In this document: positions 49,994 to 60,556 of the stretch, piece by piece
How positions within the stretch are numbered: position 1 is the stretch's first letter
How the letters are laid out: each line of letters starts with the position of its first letter
DNA from: Arthrobacter agilis
GTDB taxonomy: Bacteria; Actinomycetota; Actinomycetes; Actinomycetales; Micrococcaceae
Direction of reading: 5' to 3'
NCBI RefSeq assembly: GCF_006494655.1
Contig: NZ_VHIM01000005.1
Coordinates: 240,590 to 304,589 of the forward strand
Length of the DNA stretch: 64,000 nt
Program-made: the position numbers and the translations under genes
Notes under the pieces: generated by a model
Seen by the model: only the letters and a program-made list of their open reading frames with translations
Told to the model about the DNA's origin: nothing
Databases searched by the model: none

Positions 49994-50977
49994 ATGGTCA
50001 GTCACGGACGTCCGGGCGCGGTCCGCAAAACGAAAAAGGGCCCCACCATCGGCACCGGCGGACACGGGCGCAAGTCCCTCGAGGGCAAGGGCCCCACCCC
50101 CAAGGCGGAGGACCGCCCGTACCACAAGGCCTACAAGAGCAAGGAGCTCGCCGAACGCTCGGCGGCCAAGCGCGCCGGTGGCAAGGGCGCAGGCACGGGG
50201 CGCACCAAGGGCAAGGCCGCCGAAGAAGTGGTCACGGGCCGCAACTCCGTGGTCGAGGCCCTGCGCGCAGGGATCCCCGCCAAGGCCCTCCACGTCGCGA
50301 TCCGGATCGAGATGGACGACCGCGTGCGCGACTCCCTCAAACTGGCCACCGAGCGCGGCATCCCGGTGATGGAGACCGGCAAGCCGGAGCTCGACCGCAT
50401 GACCGACGGCGCGGTGCACCAGGGCCTCATGCTGCAGATCCCGCCCTACGAGTACGCCGACGCGCTCGACCTCGTCGACGAGACCATCGAGAAGTACCGT
50501 CGCGGCCACATCGGCAACGCTCCGCTGTTCGTCGCCCTCGACGGCATCACCGACCCCCGTAACCTCGGGGCGATCATCCGCTCGGCCTCCGCGTTCAGCA
50601 GCCATGGCGTCATCGTCCCCGAGCGCCGCTCCGTCGGCGTGACCGCGTCTGCCTGGAAGACCAGCGCCGGCGCCGCCGTGCGCGTCCCCGTGGCGCGCGT
50701 CGGCAACCTCAATTCCGCGCTGAAGTCGATGAAGGACAAGGGCATCTTCGTGCTGGGCCTCGACGGTGACGGCGACGTCTCGCTGCCCGCGCTCACACTG
50801 GGCCGCGACCCCATCTGCATCGTCGTCGGGTCGGAGGGGAAGGGGCTGTCACGGCTCGTGCGCGAGAACTGCGACCAGATCGTCTCCATCCCCATCGACT
50901 CCGCGATGGAATCGCTCAATGCATCGATGGCGGTGGGCATCACGCTGTACGAGGTGTCACGCCAGCGTTCCTCGTGA
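49994..50977 (+). CDS. rlmB: 23S rRNA (guanosine-2'-O-)-methyltransferase RlmB
   Basis: A 327-residue SpoU-family enzyme. A Lys/Gly-rich N-terminal extension of about 75 residues, a substrate-binding domain (VVTGRNSVVEALRAG), and the knotted catalytic domain with DGITDPRNLGAIIRSA, VGSEGKGLSRLV and IPIDSAMESLNASMA. It methylates a guanosine in 23S rRNA (G2251 in E. coli). The basic extension is usual in actinobacterial members. Confidence 0.93.
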   Translation: MVSHGRPGAVRKTKKGPTIGTGGHGRKSLEGKGPTPKAEDRPYHKAYKSKELAERSAAKRAGGKGAGTGRTKGKAAEEVVTGRNSVVEALRAGIPAKALHVAIRIEMDDRVRDSLKLATERGIPVMETGKPELDRMTDGAVHQGLMLQIPPYEYADALDLVDETIEKYRRGHIGNAPLFVALDGITDPRNLGAIIRSASAFSSHGVIVPERRSVGVTASAWKTSAGAAVRVPVARVGNLNSALKSMKDKGIFVLGLDGDGDVSLPALTLGRDPICIVVGSEGKGLSRLVRENCDQIVSIPIDSAMESLNASMAVGITLYEVSRQRSS

Positions 50978-50987
50978 TCGCGGCAGC

Positions 50988-53120
<2,133 letters not shown>

Positions 53121-53200
53121 CCGTCCGGACCGCACAACGGGCGGCTCATCGTCGTGCCACGTCCGGACGACGACGAGGACGGACGAAGCCGAACACAGGA

Positions 53201-53229
53201 GAAGCCCGGGACCAGGGGTCCCGGGCTTC
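53201..53229. terminator. Terminator between glgX and glgP
   Basis: GAAGCCCGGGACC (53201-53213), short loop, GGTCCCGGGCTTC (53217-53229), then TTCTGTTTTC. Perfect 13-bp stem between convergent genes. A four-copy GCCGT repeat lies just after it (53252-53271). Confidence 0.88.
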
Positions 53230-53329
53230 TTCTGTTTTCACTGCAGTGTGCGCCGTGCCGTGCCGTGCCGTGCTGGTCGCGTCCTGCTGACTCACCGGTG
53301 GTTGCTGCAGTCCGGTGGCTCGTCGGGCG

Positions 53330-55942
53330 TCAGGCGTTGACCACGAGCCCGAGTTCCGCCTTCGAGACCAGGGTCGAGTGCTTGGGGAGCACGCGGACGG
53401 TGTAGCCGAAGGAACCCGAGTGGTCGATCCGGATGCCGCCGGTGAACAGGTAGCGCCCGCTCCCGAGATCCTCCGCGACCTCGAGGTCCTCGACCGTCAC
53501 ATCGCTCAGCTCGTCGCTCTCGAGAGCCCGCCCGTAGGCGACCTCCACCGCCACGTCGTCGGGATCGAGCCCGCCGAGGGACACGTACGCGTTGACGGTG
53601 AGCGAGTCGCCGATCTGGGGATCCTCCGAGACGCCCGTCGAGTCCACGTGCTCCACCTGCACTGCGGGCCAGCTGCCCTGCACGCGTGAGCGCCAGGCCG
53701 CGGTCCGCTTCGCGAGTGAGAAGTGGTCGGCGGCTGTCTCCCGGCCGGCACGCCAGGCCGGGCGGTACAGCTTCTCCACGTAGTCCTGGAGCATGCGCTC
53801 GGCCGAGACGGCCGGGCCCAGGGTGGCCATGGTGTGCTTGATCATCGCGATCCACTGATGGGGAACGCCGTCGCGCGACGGCTCGGACGGACCCGCCGCT
53901 CCCGCTCCCTCGCCGGGGACCAGCGAGTAGAAGCGCGGGCCGACCTGCGTCTCGAGGAGGTCGTAGAGGGCCGCCGCCTCGATGTCGTCGCGCTCGTCCG
54001 CCGAGGCCCCGTTGTTCGCGGTGGGTATCGCCCACCCGTTGTCGCCGTCGTACATCTCGTCCCACCAGCCGTCGAGGACGGAGAGGTTGAGTCCGCCGTT
54101 GATCGCGGCCTTCATACCGGATGTACCGCAGGCCTCGAGCGGCCGGAGCGGGTTGTTGAGCCATACGTCGCAGCCGGGGAACAGCGTCCGGGCCATCGCG
54201 ATGTCGTAGTTCGGCAGGAAGACGATGCGGTGGCGCACCTCGGGGTCGTCGGTGAAGCGGACGAGGTCCTGGATCATGCGCTTGCCCTGCTCGTCGGCGG
54301 GGTGGGACTTCCCCGCGATGACGAGCTGGATCGGGTGCTCGGGGTGCAGGAGGAGTGCCTTCAGCCGGGCGGGGTTCCGCAGCATGAGGGTGAGGCGCTT
54401 GTAGGTCGGTACGCGCCGCGCGAAGCCGATCGTGAGGACGTCGGGGTCCAGGACCGAATCGGTCCAGCTCAGCTCGGCATCGGCCGCGCCACGCTTCTTC
54501 CACGACGAGCGCAGGCGCTGCCGGACGTCGTCGACCAGGTTCGAGCGCAGGCTGCGTCGCAGCGCCCACACATCGGTGTCCGGGACGTCGTAGACCTTGT
54601 TCCAGGCCGGATCCAGGATCGATTCCGCCCCGAAGTTCGCGCGAGCGAAGTCGGCGATCTCCGGGTCCACCCAGCTCGGGACGTGCACGCCGTTGGTCAC
54701 CGACGTGATCGGCACCTCGCGGGTGTCGAATCCCGGCCAGAGCCCCGAGAACATGCCGCGCGACACCTCGCCGTGCAGCTGCGCCACGCCGTTGGCGCGC
54801 TGCGCGAGCCGCAGGCCCATGACGGCCATGTTGAACTTCGCCGGGTCGCCGTCGGCGTAGTTCTCGGCGCCGAGCGCCAGCACGCGGTCGGTCGGCACCG
54901 CGGGCGCCAGTCCGGCGTGGAAGAAATGCTCGATCTGCGCGCGGTCGAAGCGGTCGATCCCGGCAGGAACGGGGGTGTGGGTGGTGAAGACCGTCGACGC
55001 GCGCCCCGCGGTCAGGGCTTCCTCCCAGCTCATGGGCGACTCGTTGGACGGGTCCATCAGTTCGCGGATCCGTTCGATGCCGAGGAACCCGGCGTGCCCC
55101 TCGTTGGTGTGGAAGACCTCGGGCGCAGGGGTGCCGGTCAGCCGTTCGAAGATGCGCAGTGCCTTGACGCCGCCCATGCCGAGCAGGAGCTCCTGCTGGA
55201 GCCGCTGGTCTCCGCCACCGCCGTAGAGGCGGTCGGTGACATTGCGTGCGGCCTCGTCGTTCTCCGCGACGTTCGAGTCGAGGAGCAGGAGCGGCACACG
55301 GCCGACGTCGGCCCGCCAGATGTGCGCGGAGAGCCGGCGGCCGTTGGGCAGCGGCAGGACGACGGTCGCGGCCGAACCGTCCGCTTCGCGGAGGAGTGTG
55401 AGCGGGAGGCCGTCGGGGTCGAGGACCGGGTACGTCTCCTGCTGCCAGGCGTCGCGGGAGAGGGACTGCTTGAAGTAGCCGGCCTGGTAGAGCAGCCCGA
55501 CACCGATGAGCGGGACGCCGAGATCCGAGGCGGACTTCAGGTGGTCACCGGCGAGGATGCCGAGTCCACCCGAATACTGGGGGAGGACCGCGCTGATGCC
55601 GTACTCGGGGGAGAAGTAGGCGATGCAGCGGGGTGCGTCCTCTCCGAGGCCCTGGTACCAGCGTGGTTCGGTCAGGTAGCTCTCGAGGTCGGCTCCGAGC
55701 TCCTGGATGCGCTGCACGAGCTTCTCGTCGGCAGCGAGCTGCTGGAGCTTCTCGCGCGTCACGGATCCCAGGAAGGCGACGGGATCATGGCCGGTCTCCT
55801 CCCAGGCCGCGGCATCGATGTCCTGGAAGAGACGCGAGGTCGGCAGGTGCCACGACCAGCGCAGGTTGCCGGCGAGTTTGCCGAGCGGCGCGATCTTCTC
55901 GGGGAGGACGGTTCGGACGGTAAATCTACGGATTGCCTTCAC
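53330..55942 (-). CDS. glgP: Glycogen (alpha-glucan) phosphorylase
   Basis: An 870-residue phosphorylase of the short-N-terminus actinobacterial type. It starts VKAIRRFTVRTVLPEKIAPL, has the active-site segment GGLGILAGDHLKSASDLG, VHTNEGH-like EVFHTNEGHAGFL, and the PLP Lys in EACGTSGMKAAINGG. It releases glucose 1-phosphate from glycogen ends. GTG 55942 was chosen because the 38 residues further upstream in frame are basic and unlike the family. Divergent from glgE, with a LacI-type operator between. Confidence 0.92.
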   Translation of the reverse strand: MKAIRRFTVRTVLPEKIAPLGKLAGNLRWSWHLPTSRLFQDIDAAAWEETGHDPVAFLGSVTREKLQQLAADEKLVQRIQELGADLESYLTEPRWYQGLGEDAPRCIAYFSPEYGISAVLPQYSGGLGILAGDHLKSASDLGVPLIGVGLLYQAGYFKQSLSRDAWQQETYPVLDPDGLPLTLLREADGSAATVVLPLPNGRRLSAHIWRADVGRVPLLLLDSNVAENDEAARNVTDRLYGGGGDQRLQQELLLGMGGVKALRIFERLTGTPAPEVFHTNEGHAGFLGIERIRELMDPSNESPMSWEEALTAGRASTVFTTHTPVPAGIDRFDRAQIEHFFHAGLAPAVPTDRVLALGAENYADGDPAKFNMAVMGLRLAQRANGVAQLHGEVSRGMFSGLWPGFDTREVPITSVTNGVHVPSWVDPEIADFARANFGAESILDPAWNKVYDVPDTDVWALRRSLRSNLVDDVRQRLRSSWKKRGAADAELSWTDSVLDPDVLTIGFARRVPTYKRLTLMLRNPARLKALLLHPEHPIQLVIAGKSHPADEQGKRMIQDLVRFTDDPEVRHRIVFLPNYDIAMARTLFPGCDVWLNNPLRPLEACGTSGMKAAINGGLNLSVLDGWWDEMYDGDNGWAIPTANNGASADERDDIEAAALYDLLETQVGPRFYSLVPGEGAGAAGPSEPSRDGVPHQWIAMIKHTMATLGPAVSAERMLQDYVEKLYRPAWRAGRETAADHFSLAKRTAAWRSRVQGSWPAVQVEHVDSTGVSEDPQIGDSLTVNAYVSLGGLDPDDVAVEVAYGRALESDELSDVTVEDLEVAEDLGSGRYLFTGGIRIDHSGSFGYTVRVLPKHSTLVSKAELGLVVNA

Positions 55943-55988
55943 CCCGGTTACGCTAGCGCACTTGCCCAGCCGTGGGGAGGGCGTGGAG

Positions 55989-56002
55989 CGCAAACGCTTG
56001 CG
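55989..56002. promoter_or_regulatory. LacI/GalR-type operator between glgP and glgE
   Basis: CGCAAACGCTTGCG: palindromic except for one central pair, with the CG-centred core typical of LacI/GalR-family operators (as for actinobacterial MalR-type repressors). It lies in the 134-base divergent region, so it could control both directions. Confidence 0.6.
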
Positions 56003-56076
56003 TCGGATCGAAGCGCCCCGAGTGTTACGCCAAGCTGCCTTAGCAATTCGGACCATTAGTCGCTAACGTCGTAACG

Positions 56077-58116
56077 GTGACGATCTCCAGCGAGCAGAAT
56101 CGAAATGCCCAGTATCCCGATGGACTGCGCTTCGGCCGCATCCCGATCACCGCGGTGAGCCCCGTGGTCGAGGACGGTCGCTTCCCCGCGAAGGGGATTC
56201 CCGGCTCCGACATCGCCGTGGGCGCCACGGTGTTCCGGGAGGGCCACGACCAGCTCGGGGTCTCCGCCGTGCTCCGGGATCCGCAGGGTGATGTGGTGCA
56301 GACCGTCCGCATGACGCCCGTCGGCTCAGGGCTGGACCGCTGGGCGGGAACGTTGACCCCGCAGACCCGGGGCCTGCACACCTTCACGATCGAAGGCTGG
56401 TCCGACCTCTTCGGTACCTGGGAACACGACGCGACGATCAAGATCGCCGCGGGCGTCGACGTCGAACTCATGCTGGCGGAGGGGGCTGCGCTCTTCACGC
56501 GCGCCGCGGACGATCGTTCGGCCGCGGACGCCGACCTCTTCCGTCGCACCGCCGAGGCGCTGGCCGACACCACGCGCAGCGTGGACGAGCGGCTCGCCGC
56601 CGGTCTCTCGCCCGAGATCCACGACGCCATCGCGCGCCGGCCCATCCGTTTGCTCGTGACGGCGTCGCCGGCCTACCCCATCGATGTGGAGCGCGAGCTG
56701 GCAGGACGGGCTGCCTGGTACGAGTTCTTCCCCCGGTCCGAGGGGGCCACCTATGATCCCGAGACCGCCGAGTGGACGTCCGGGACGTTCCGCGAGGCGA
56801 CGAAGCGCCTCGACGCCGTCGCCGCCATGCATTTCGACGTCGTCTACCTGCCGCCCATCCACCCGATCGGGCGCGCACACCGCAAGGGACCGAACAACAC
56901 CCTGACCGCCGGACCCGGGGACCCGGGTTCCCCCTGGGCCATCGGGTCGGAGGCGGGCGGACACGACGCGATCCACCCGGAGCTCGGTACGTTCGACGAC
57001 TTCGACGCGTTCGTGGCCCGCGCCCGCGAGCTGGACCTCGAGATCGCCCTCGATCTCGCCCTGCAGGCGTCCCCCGACCACCCGTGGGTGCAGAGCCACC
57101 CCGAGTGGTTCACCACACGGGTCGACGGCTCCATCGCGTACGCCGAGAACCCGCCGAAGAAGTACCAGGACATCTACCCGATCAACTTCGACAACGATCC
57201 CGCGGGCCTGTCGAAGGAGGTCCTGCGGATCGTCCTCATGTGGATCGACCACGGTGTGAAGATCTTCCGGGTGGACAATCCCCACACCAAGCCCGTGCAG
57301 TTCTGGGAGTGGCTGATCGCGGAGGTGAACCGCGAGCACCCGGACGTCATCTTCCTCGCCGAGGCGTTCACACGTCCGCCTATGATGCATGCACTCGGGC
57401 GCGCAGGGTTCCAGCAGTCCTACTCCTACTTCACCTGGCGCAACACCAAGATCGAGCTCGAGGAGTACTTCACCGAGATCAGCCACGTCTCGCCGTCGTA
57501 CTTCAGGCCCAACTTCTTCGTGAACACCCCCGACATCCTCACCGAGTACCTCCAGTACGGCGGACCCGCGGGCTTCAAGATCCGGGCGGTGCTCGCGTCG
57601 ATGGCCAGCCCGCTCTGGGGCGTGTACTCCGGCTACGAGCTGTTCGAGCACGTCGCACGGCCGGGAGCCGAGGAGTACATCGACAACGAGAAGTTCCAGT
57701 TCCGCCCCCGCGACTACGCGGCGGCCGAGGCCGAGGGGCGGTCACTGGCCCCCTTCATCACGCGACTCAACGCGATCCGCCGTGCCCACCCCGCCCTCGG
57801 GGACCTCGAGAACCTGAGCATCCACGGCAGCACGGACCCCGCCACACTCGTCTTCGCCAAGCACAAGGAGACGGCGGAGGGGAAGGACACGATCATCGTC
57901 GTCGTGAATGTCGACCCGCACAGCACCCGCGAGAGCACGGTGTCGCTGGACCTGGCGCTCCTGGGCATCGACGCCGCGGACCTCGACGAGAACGGTACGT
58001 TCCTCGTGGACGACCTCATCACCGGTCACACGTTCTCCTGGGGCGAGCACAACTACGTCCGGCTCGACGCGCACGTGGAGCCGGCCCACATTCTTTCGAT
58101 CAGGAGGCAGCGCTAG
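56077..58116 (+). CDS. glgE: Alpha-1,4-glucan:maltose-1-phosphate maltosyltransferase GlgE
   Basis: A 679-residue GlgE. N-terminal domain (about 15-115), then a GH13_3 barrel with VYLPPIHPIGRAHRKGPNN, the nucleophile Asp in VKIFRVDNPHTKP, the acid Glu in VIFLAEAFTRPPMM and SYSYFTWRNTK. It adds maltosyl units from maltose 1-phosphate to alpha-glucans. GTG 56077 is the first gene of glgE-treS-mak-glgB; its TAG overlaps the treS GTG by one base. Confidence 0.95.
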   Translation: MTISSEQNRNAQYPDGLRFGRIPITAVSPVVEDGRFPAKGIPGSDIAVGATVFREGHDQLGVSAVLRDPQGDVVQTVRMTPVGSGLDRWAGTLTPQTRGLHTFTIEGWSDLFGTWEHDATIKIAAGVDVELMLAEGAALFTRAADDRSAADADLFRRTAEALADTTRSVDERLAAGLSPEIHDAIARRPIRLLVTASPAYPIDVERELAGRAAWYEFFPRSEGATYDPETAEWTSGTFREATKRLDAVAAMHFDVVYLPPIHPIGRAHRKGPNNTLTAGPGDPGSPWAIGSEAGGHDAIHPELGTFDDFDAFVARARELDLEIALDLALQASPDHPWVQSHPEWFTTRVDGSIAYAENPPKKYQDIYPINFDNDPAGLSKEVLRIVLMWIDHGVKIFRVDNPHTKPVQFWEWLIAEVNREHPDVIFLAEAFTRPPMMHALGRAGFQQSYSYFTWRNTKIELEEYFTEISHVSPSYFRPNFFVNTPDILTEYLQYGGPAGFKIRAVLASMASPLWGVYSGYELFEHVARPGAEEYIDNEKFQFRPRDYAAAEAEGRSLAPFITRLNAIRRAHPALGDLENLSIHGSTDPATLVFAKHKETAEGKDTIIVVVNVDPHSTRESTVSLDLALLGIDAADLDENGTFLVDDLITGHTFSWGEHNYVRLDAHVEPAHILSIRRQR

Positions 58117-59885
58117 TGCCCAACCCCTACCAGCTCAACGCACCGGGACTGGCCCATGACCCCCACTGGTACCGCAAGGCCGTCTTCTACGAGGTTCTCG
58201 TCCGTGGTTTCGCGGACGCGAACGGAGACGGCTCCGGGGATCTCTCCGGACTGATCGAGAAGCTGGACTACCTCCAGTGGCTCGGTGTGGACTGCCTCTG
58301 GCTGCCCCCGTTCTTCAAGTCGCCGCTGCGTGACGGCGGCTACGACATCTCGGACTACTACGACGTCCTCGACGAATTCGGCTCCCTCAGCGACTTCAAG
58401 CGCCTCGTCGCCGAAGCACACGCCCGCGGGGTCCGGGTGATCATCGACCTTCCGGTGAACCACACCTCGGACCAGCACCACTGGTTCCAGGAATCGCGCA
58501 GCGACCCCGAGGGCCCGTACGGCGATTTCTACGTGTGGAGCGACACCGACGAGAAGTACGAGGATGCCCGCATCATCTTCGTCGACACCGAGGAGTCGAA
58601 CTGGACGTTCGACCCGGTGCGCCGCCAGTTCTTCTGGCACCGCTTCTTCAGCCATCAGCCGGATCTCAATTTCGAGAACCCCAAGGTGCAGGAGGCCATC
58701 TTCGACGTCGTCAGGTTCTGGCTCGACCAGGGCATCGACGGTTTCCGCGCGGACGCCATCCCCTACCTCTTCGAGGAGGAGGGCACCAACTGCGAGAACC
58801 TGCCGAAGACGCACGAGTTCCTCAAGCGCCTGCGTGCCATGGTCGACGAGAACTACCCCGGCCGCGTGATCATCGCCGAGGCGAACCAGATGCCGGACGA
58901 AGTGGTCGAGTACTTCGGCGACGAGGACGGCCCCGAGTGTCACATGTCCTTCCACTTCCCCATCATGCCGAGGCTCTTCTACGCACTGCGCGACCAGAAG
59001 GCAGCCCCGATCATCGAGACCATGCGGGATACCCCCGACATCCCGGCCGGCGCCCAGTGGGGAACCTTCCTGCGGAACCACGACGAGCTCACGCTCGAGA
59101 TGGTGACCAACGAGGAGCGCGAAGCCATGCTCGGCTGGTACGCGCCCGATCCCCGCATGCGGGCCAACGTCGGCATCCGCCGTCGGCTGTCCCCGCTGCT
59201 CGACAACTCGCGCGCAGAGGTGGAGCTCATCCACTCATTGCTGCTGTCGCTGCCCGGTAGCCCGTTCCTGTACTACGGGGACGAGATCGGCATGGGGGAC
59301 AACATCTGGCTCGAGGATCGCGATGCCTCGCGGACGCCCATGCAATGGAACCCGGACCGCAACGCGGGGTTCTCCCCGGTGGATCCCGGCAAGCTGTATC
59401 TGCCCGTCGTGCAGTCGCTCGTGTATCACTACAACCACGTGAACGTCGAAGCGCAGATGGCGACGTCCAGTTCGCTGCTCCACTGGGTGCGGCAGATGCT
59501 CGCGGTGCGCAAGGCCCACCCAGCCTTCGGCCTCGGCGGCTACCGCAATGTCCCCGTGGAATCGGAGAACGTCCTCGCGTTCCTGCGCGAGGTGGAGGAG
59601 CCGAATGCGGAGGGCGAGCCCGCCGAGGCGGTGCTCTGCATCTTCAACCTCTCCCAGCACCCGGTCGCGGCGCGCATGCGCCTCCCCGAGTTCGCCGGGC
59701 GGGGCCTCCGCGATCTGTTCGGTGGCGCGATCTTCCCCGCCTTCGCCGAGGACGGCGAGATCACGCTGACGCTCGGCAGCCACGACTTCTTCTGGCTGCG
59801 GGTCCGCTCGGCGTACTCGAACACGTCCTCGCCCCACACGCAGTCGATGCCCGTCATCCCCGTCCCGGAGGACAGCCGCTCATGA
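58116..59885 (+). CDS. treS: Trehalose synthase TreS
   Basis: A 589-residue GH13_16 enzyme: start PHWYRKAVFYEVLVRGFADA, DLPVNHTSDQHHWFQ, IDGFRADAIPYLFEEEGTNC with the nucleophile Asp, VIIAEANQMPDEV with the Glu, and FLRNHDELTLEMV. It isomerises trehalose and maltose, feeding maltokinase. GTG 58116 has AGGAGG 8 bases upstream; longer in-frame starts lie inside glgE. The family often has the kinase fused at the C terminus; here mak is a separate start, overlapping by four bases. Confidence 0.95.
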   Translation: MPNPYQLNAPGLAHDPHWYRKAVFYEVLVRGFADANGDGSGDLSGLIEKLDYLQWLGVDCLWLPPFFKSPLRDGGYDISDYYDVLDEFGSLSDFKRLVAEAHARGVRVIIDLPVNHTSDQHHWFQESRSDPEGPYGDFYVWSDTDEKYEDARIIFVDTEESNWTFDPVRRQFFWHRFFSHQPDLNFENPKVQEAIFDVVRFWLDQGIDGFRADAIPYLFEEEGTNCENLPKTHEFLKRLRAMVDENYPGRVIIAEANQMPDEVVEYFGDEDGPECHMSFHFPIMPRLFYALRDQKAAPIIETMRDTPDIPAGAQWGTFLRNHDELTLEMVTNEEREAMLGWYAPDPRMRANVGIRRRLSPLLDNSRAEVELIHSLLLSLPGSPFLYYGDEIGMGDNIWLEDRDASRTPMQWNPDRNAGFSPVDPGKLYLPVVQSLVYHYNHVNVEAQMATSSSLLHWVRQMLAVRKAHPAFGLGGYRNVPVESENVLAFLREVEEPNAEGEPAEAVLCIFNLSQHPVAARMRLPEFAGRGLRDLFGGAIFPAFAEDGEITLTLGSHDFFWLRVRSAYSNTSSPHTQSMPVIPVPEDSRS

Positions 59886-60556
59886 CGACACACACCCCGT
59901 TCATTCCGGAAATCCTCACCGAGTGGCTCCCGTCGCAGCGGTGGTTCCCCGCGAAGGAAGCATCCGTCGGGGTGACCGTGGTCGGTGGGACCGTCCTGGA
60001 GGACCCGGCAGGTGAGGCCGGGTTCGAGATCCACTTCCTCGCGGTCGAGTCAGGGCGGCGCACCGACGTGGTCAGCGTGCCGATCAGCTACCGCAGCGAG
60101 CCGCTCGAGGACGCCGCCGCCGGACTGATCGGCCAGGTGGAGCATCCCGCGCTCGGTACGCGCTGGGCCTACGACGCCACGCACGACGCCGACTTCGTGC
60201 GGCTGTGGGTCGATTTCATCCTCTTGGCGCGCTCGACGCCCGACGATCGCCTCGACGGCGTCGTCATCAAGGCTCCCGAGCACCAGGAACCCGGGGTCGC
60301 ACAGCCGGTGAAGGTGCTGCAGGGGGAGCAGTCGAACACCTCGGTGGTCTACGGAGCCGGACCGGGGTCGATGATCGTCAAGTTCTTCCGCGTCCTCGCG
60401 GCCGGCGAGAGTCCCGACGTGCAGATCAGTGCCGAACTCACGGCCGGCGGGTCGACGGACACCCCCGGACACCTTCGGGTGGGTCACGGGGACGTGGCAG
60501 GATCCACAGGGCGCACCCGGTCACCACGTCACCGGGCACGTCAGTGTGCTGCGTGA
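59882..60556 (+). pseudogene. mak: Maltokinase Mak, N-terminal part before a frameshift
   Basis: ATG 59882 overlaps the treS stop. The frame shows the maltokinase cap domain (ILTEWLPSQRWFPAKEA) and the start of the kinase lobe ([25 protein letters not shown]), then after [10 protein letters not shown] becomes non-homologous and stops at 60556. The true continuation ([11 protein letters not shown], then the HADLHLGQ catalytic loop) is one frame further. Removing one C from the run at 60462-60466 joins them smoothly. Mak phosphorylates maltose to maltose 1-phosphate for GlgE; a real loss would break the pathway, so an assembly error is plausible. Confidence 0.8.

Noticed and set aside
53723..56059. 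Long plus-strand open frame opposite glgP (about 780 codons)
   Set aside because: Antisense shadow of the glgP gene, whose motifs are complete on the minus strand.
56061..56076. CTAACG before glgE resembling a motility -35
   Set aside because: No CCGATA-like box at the required distance; the start codon comes first.
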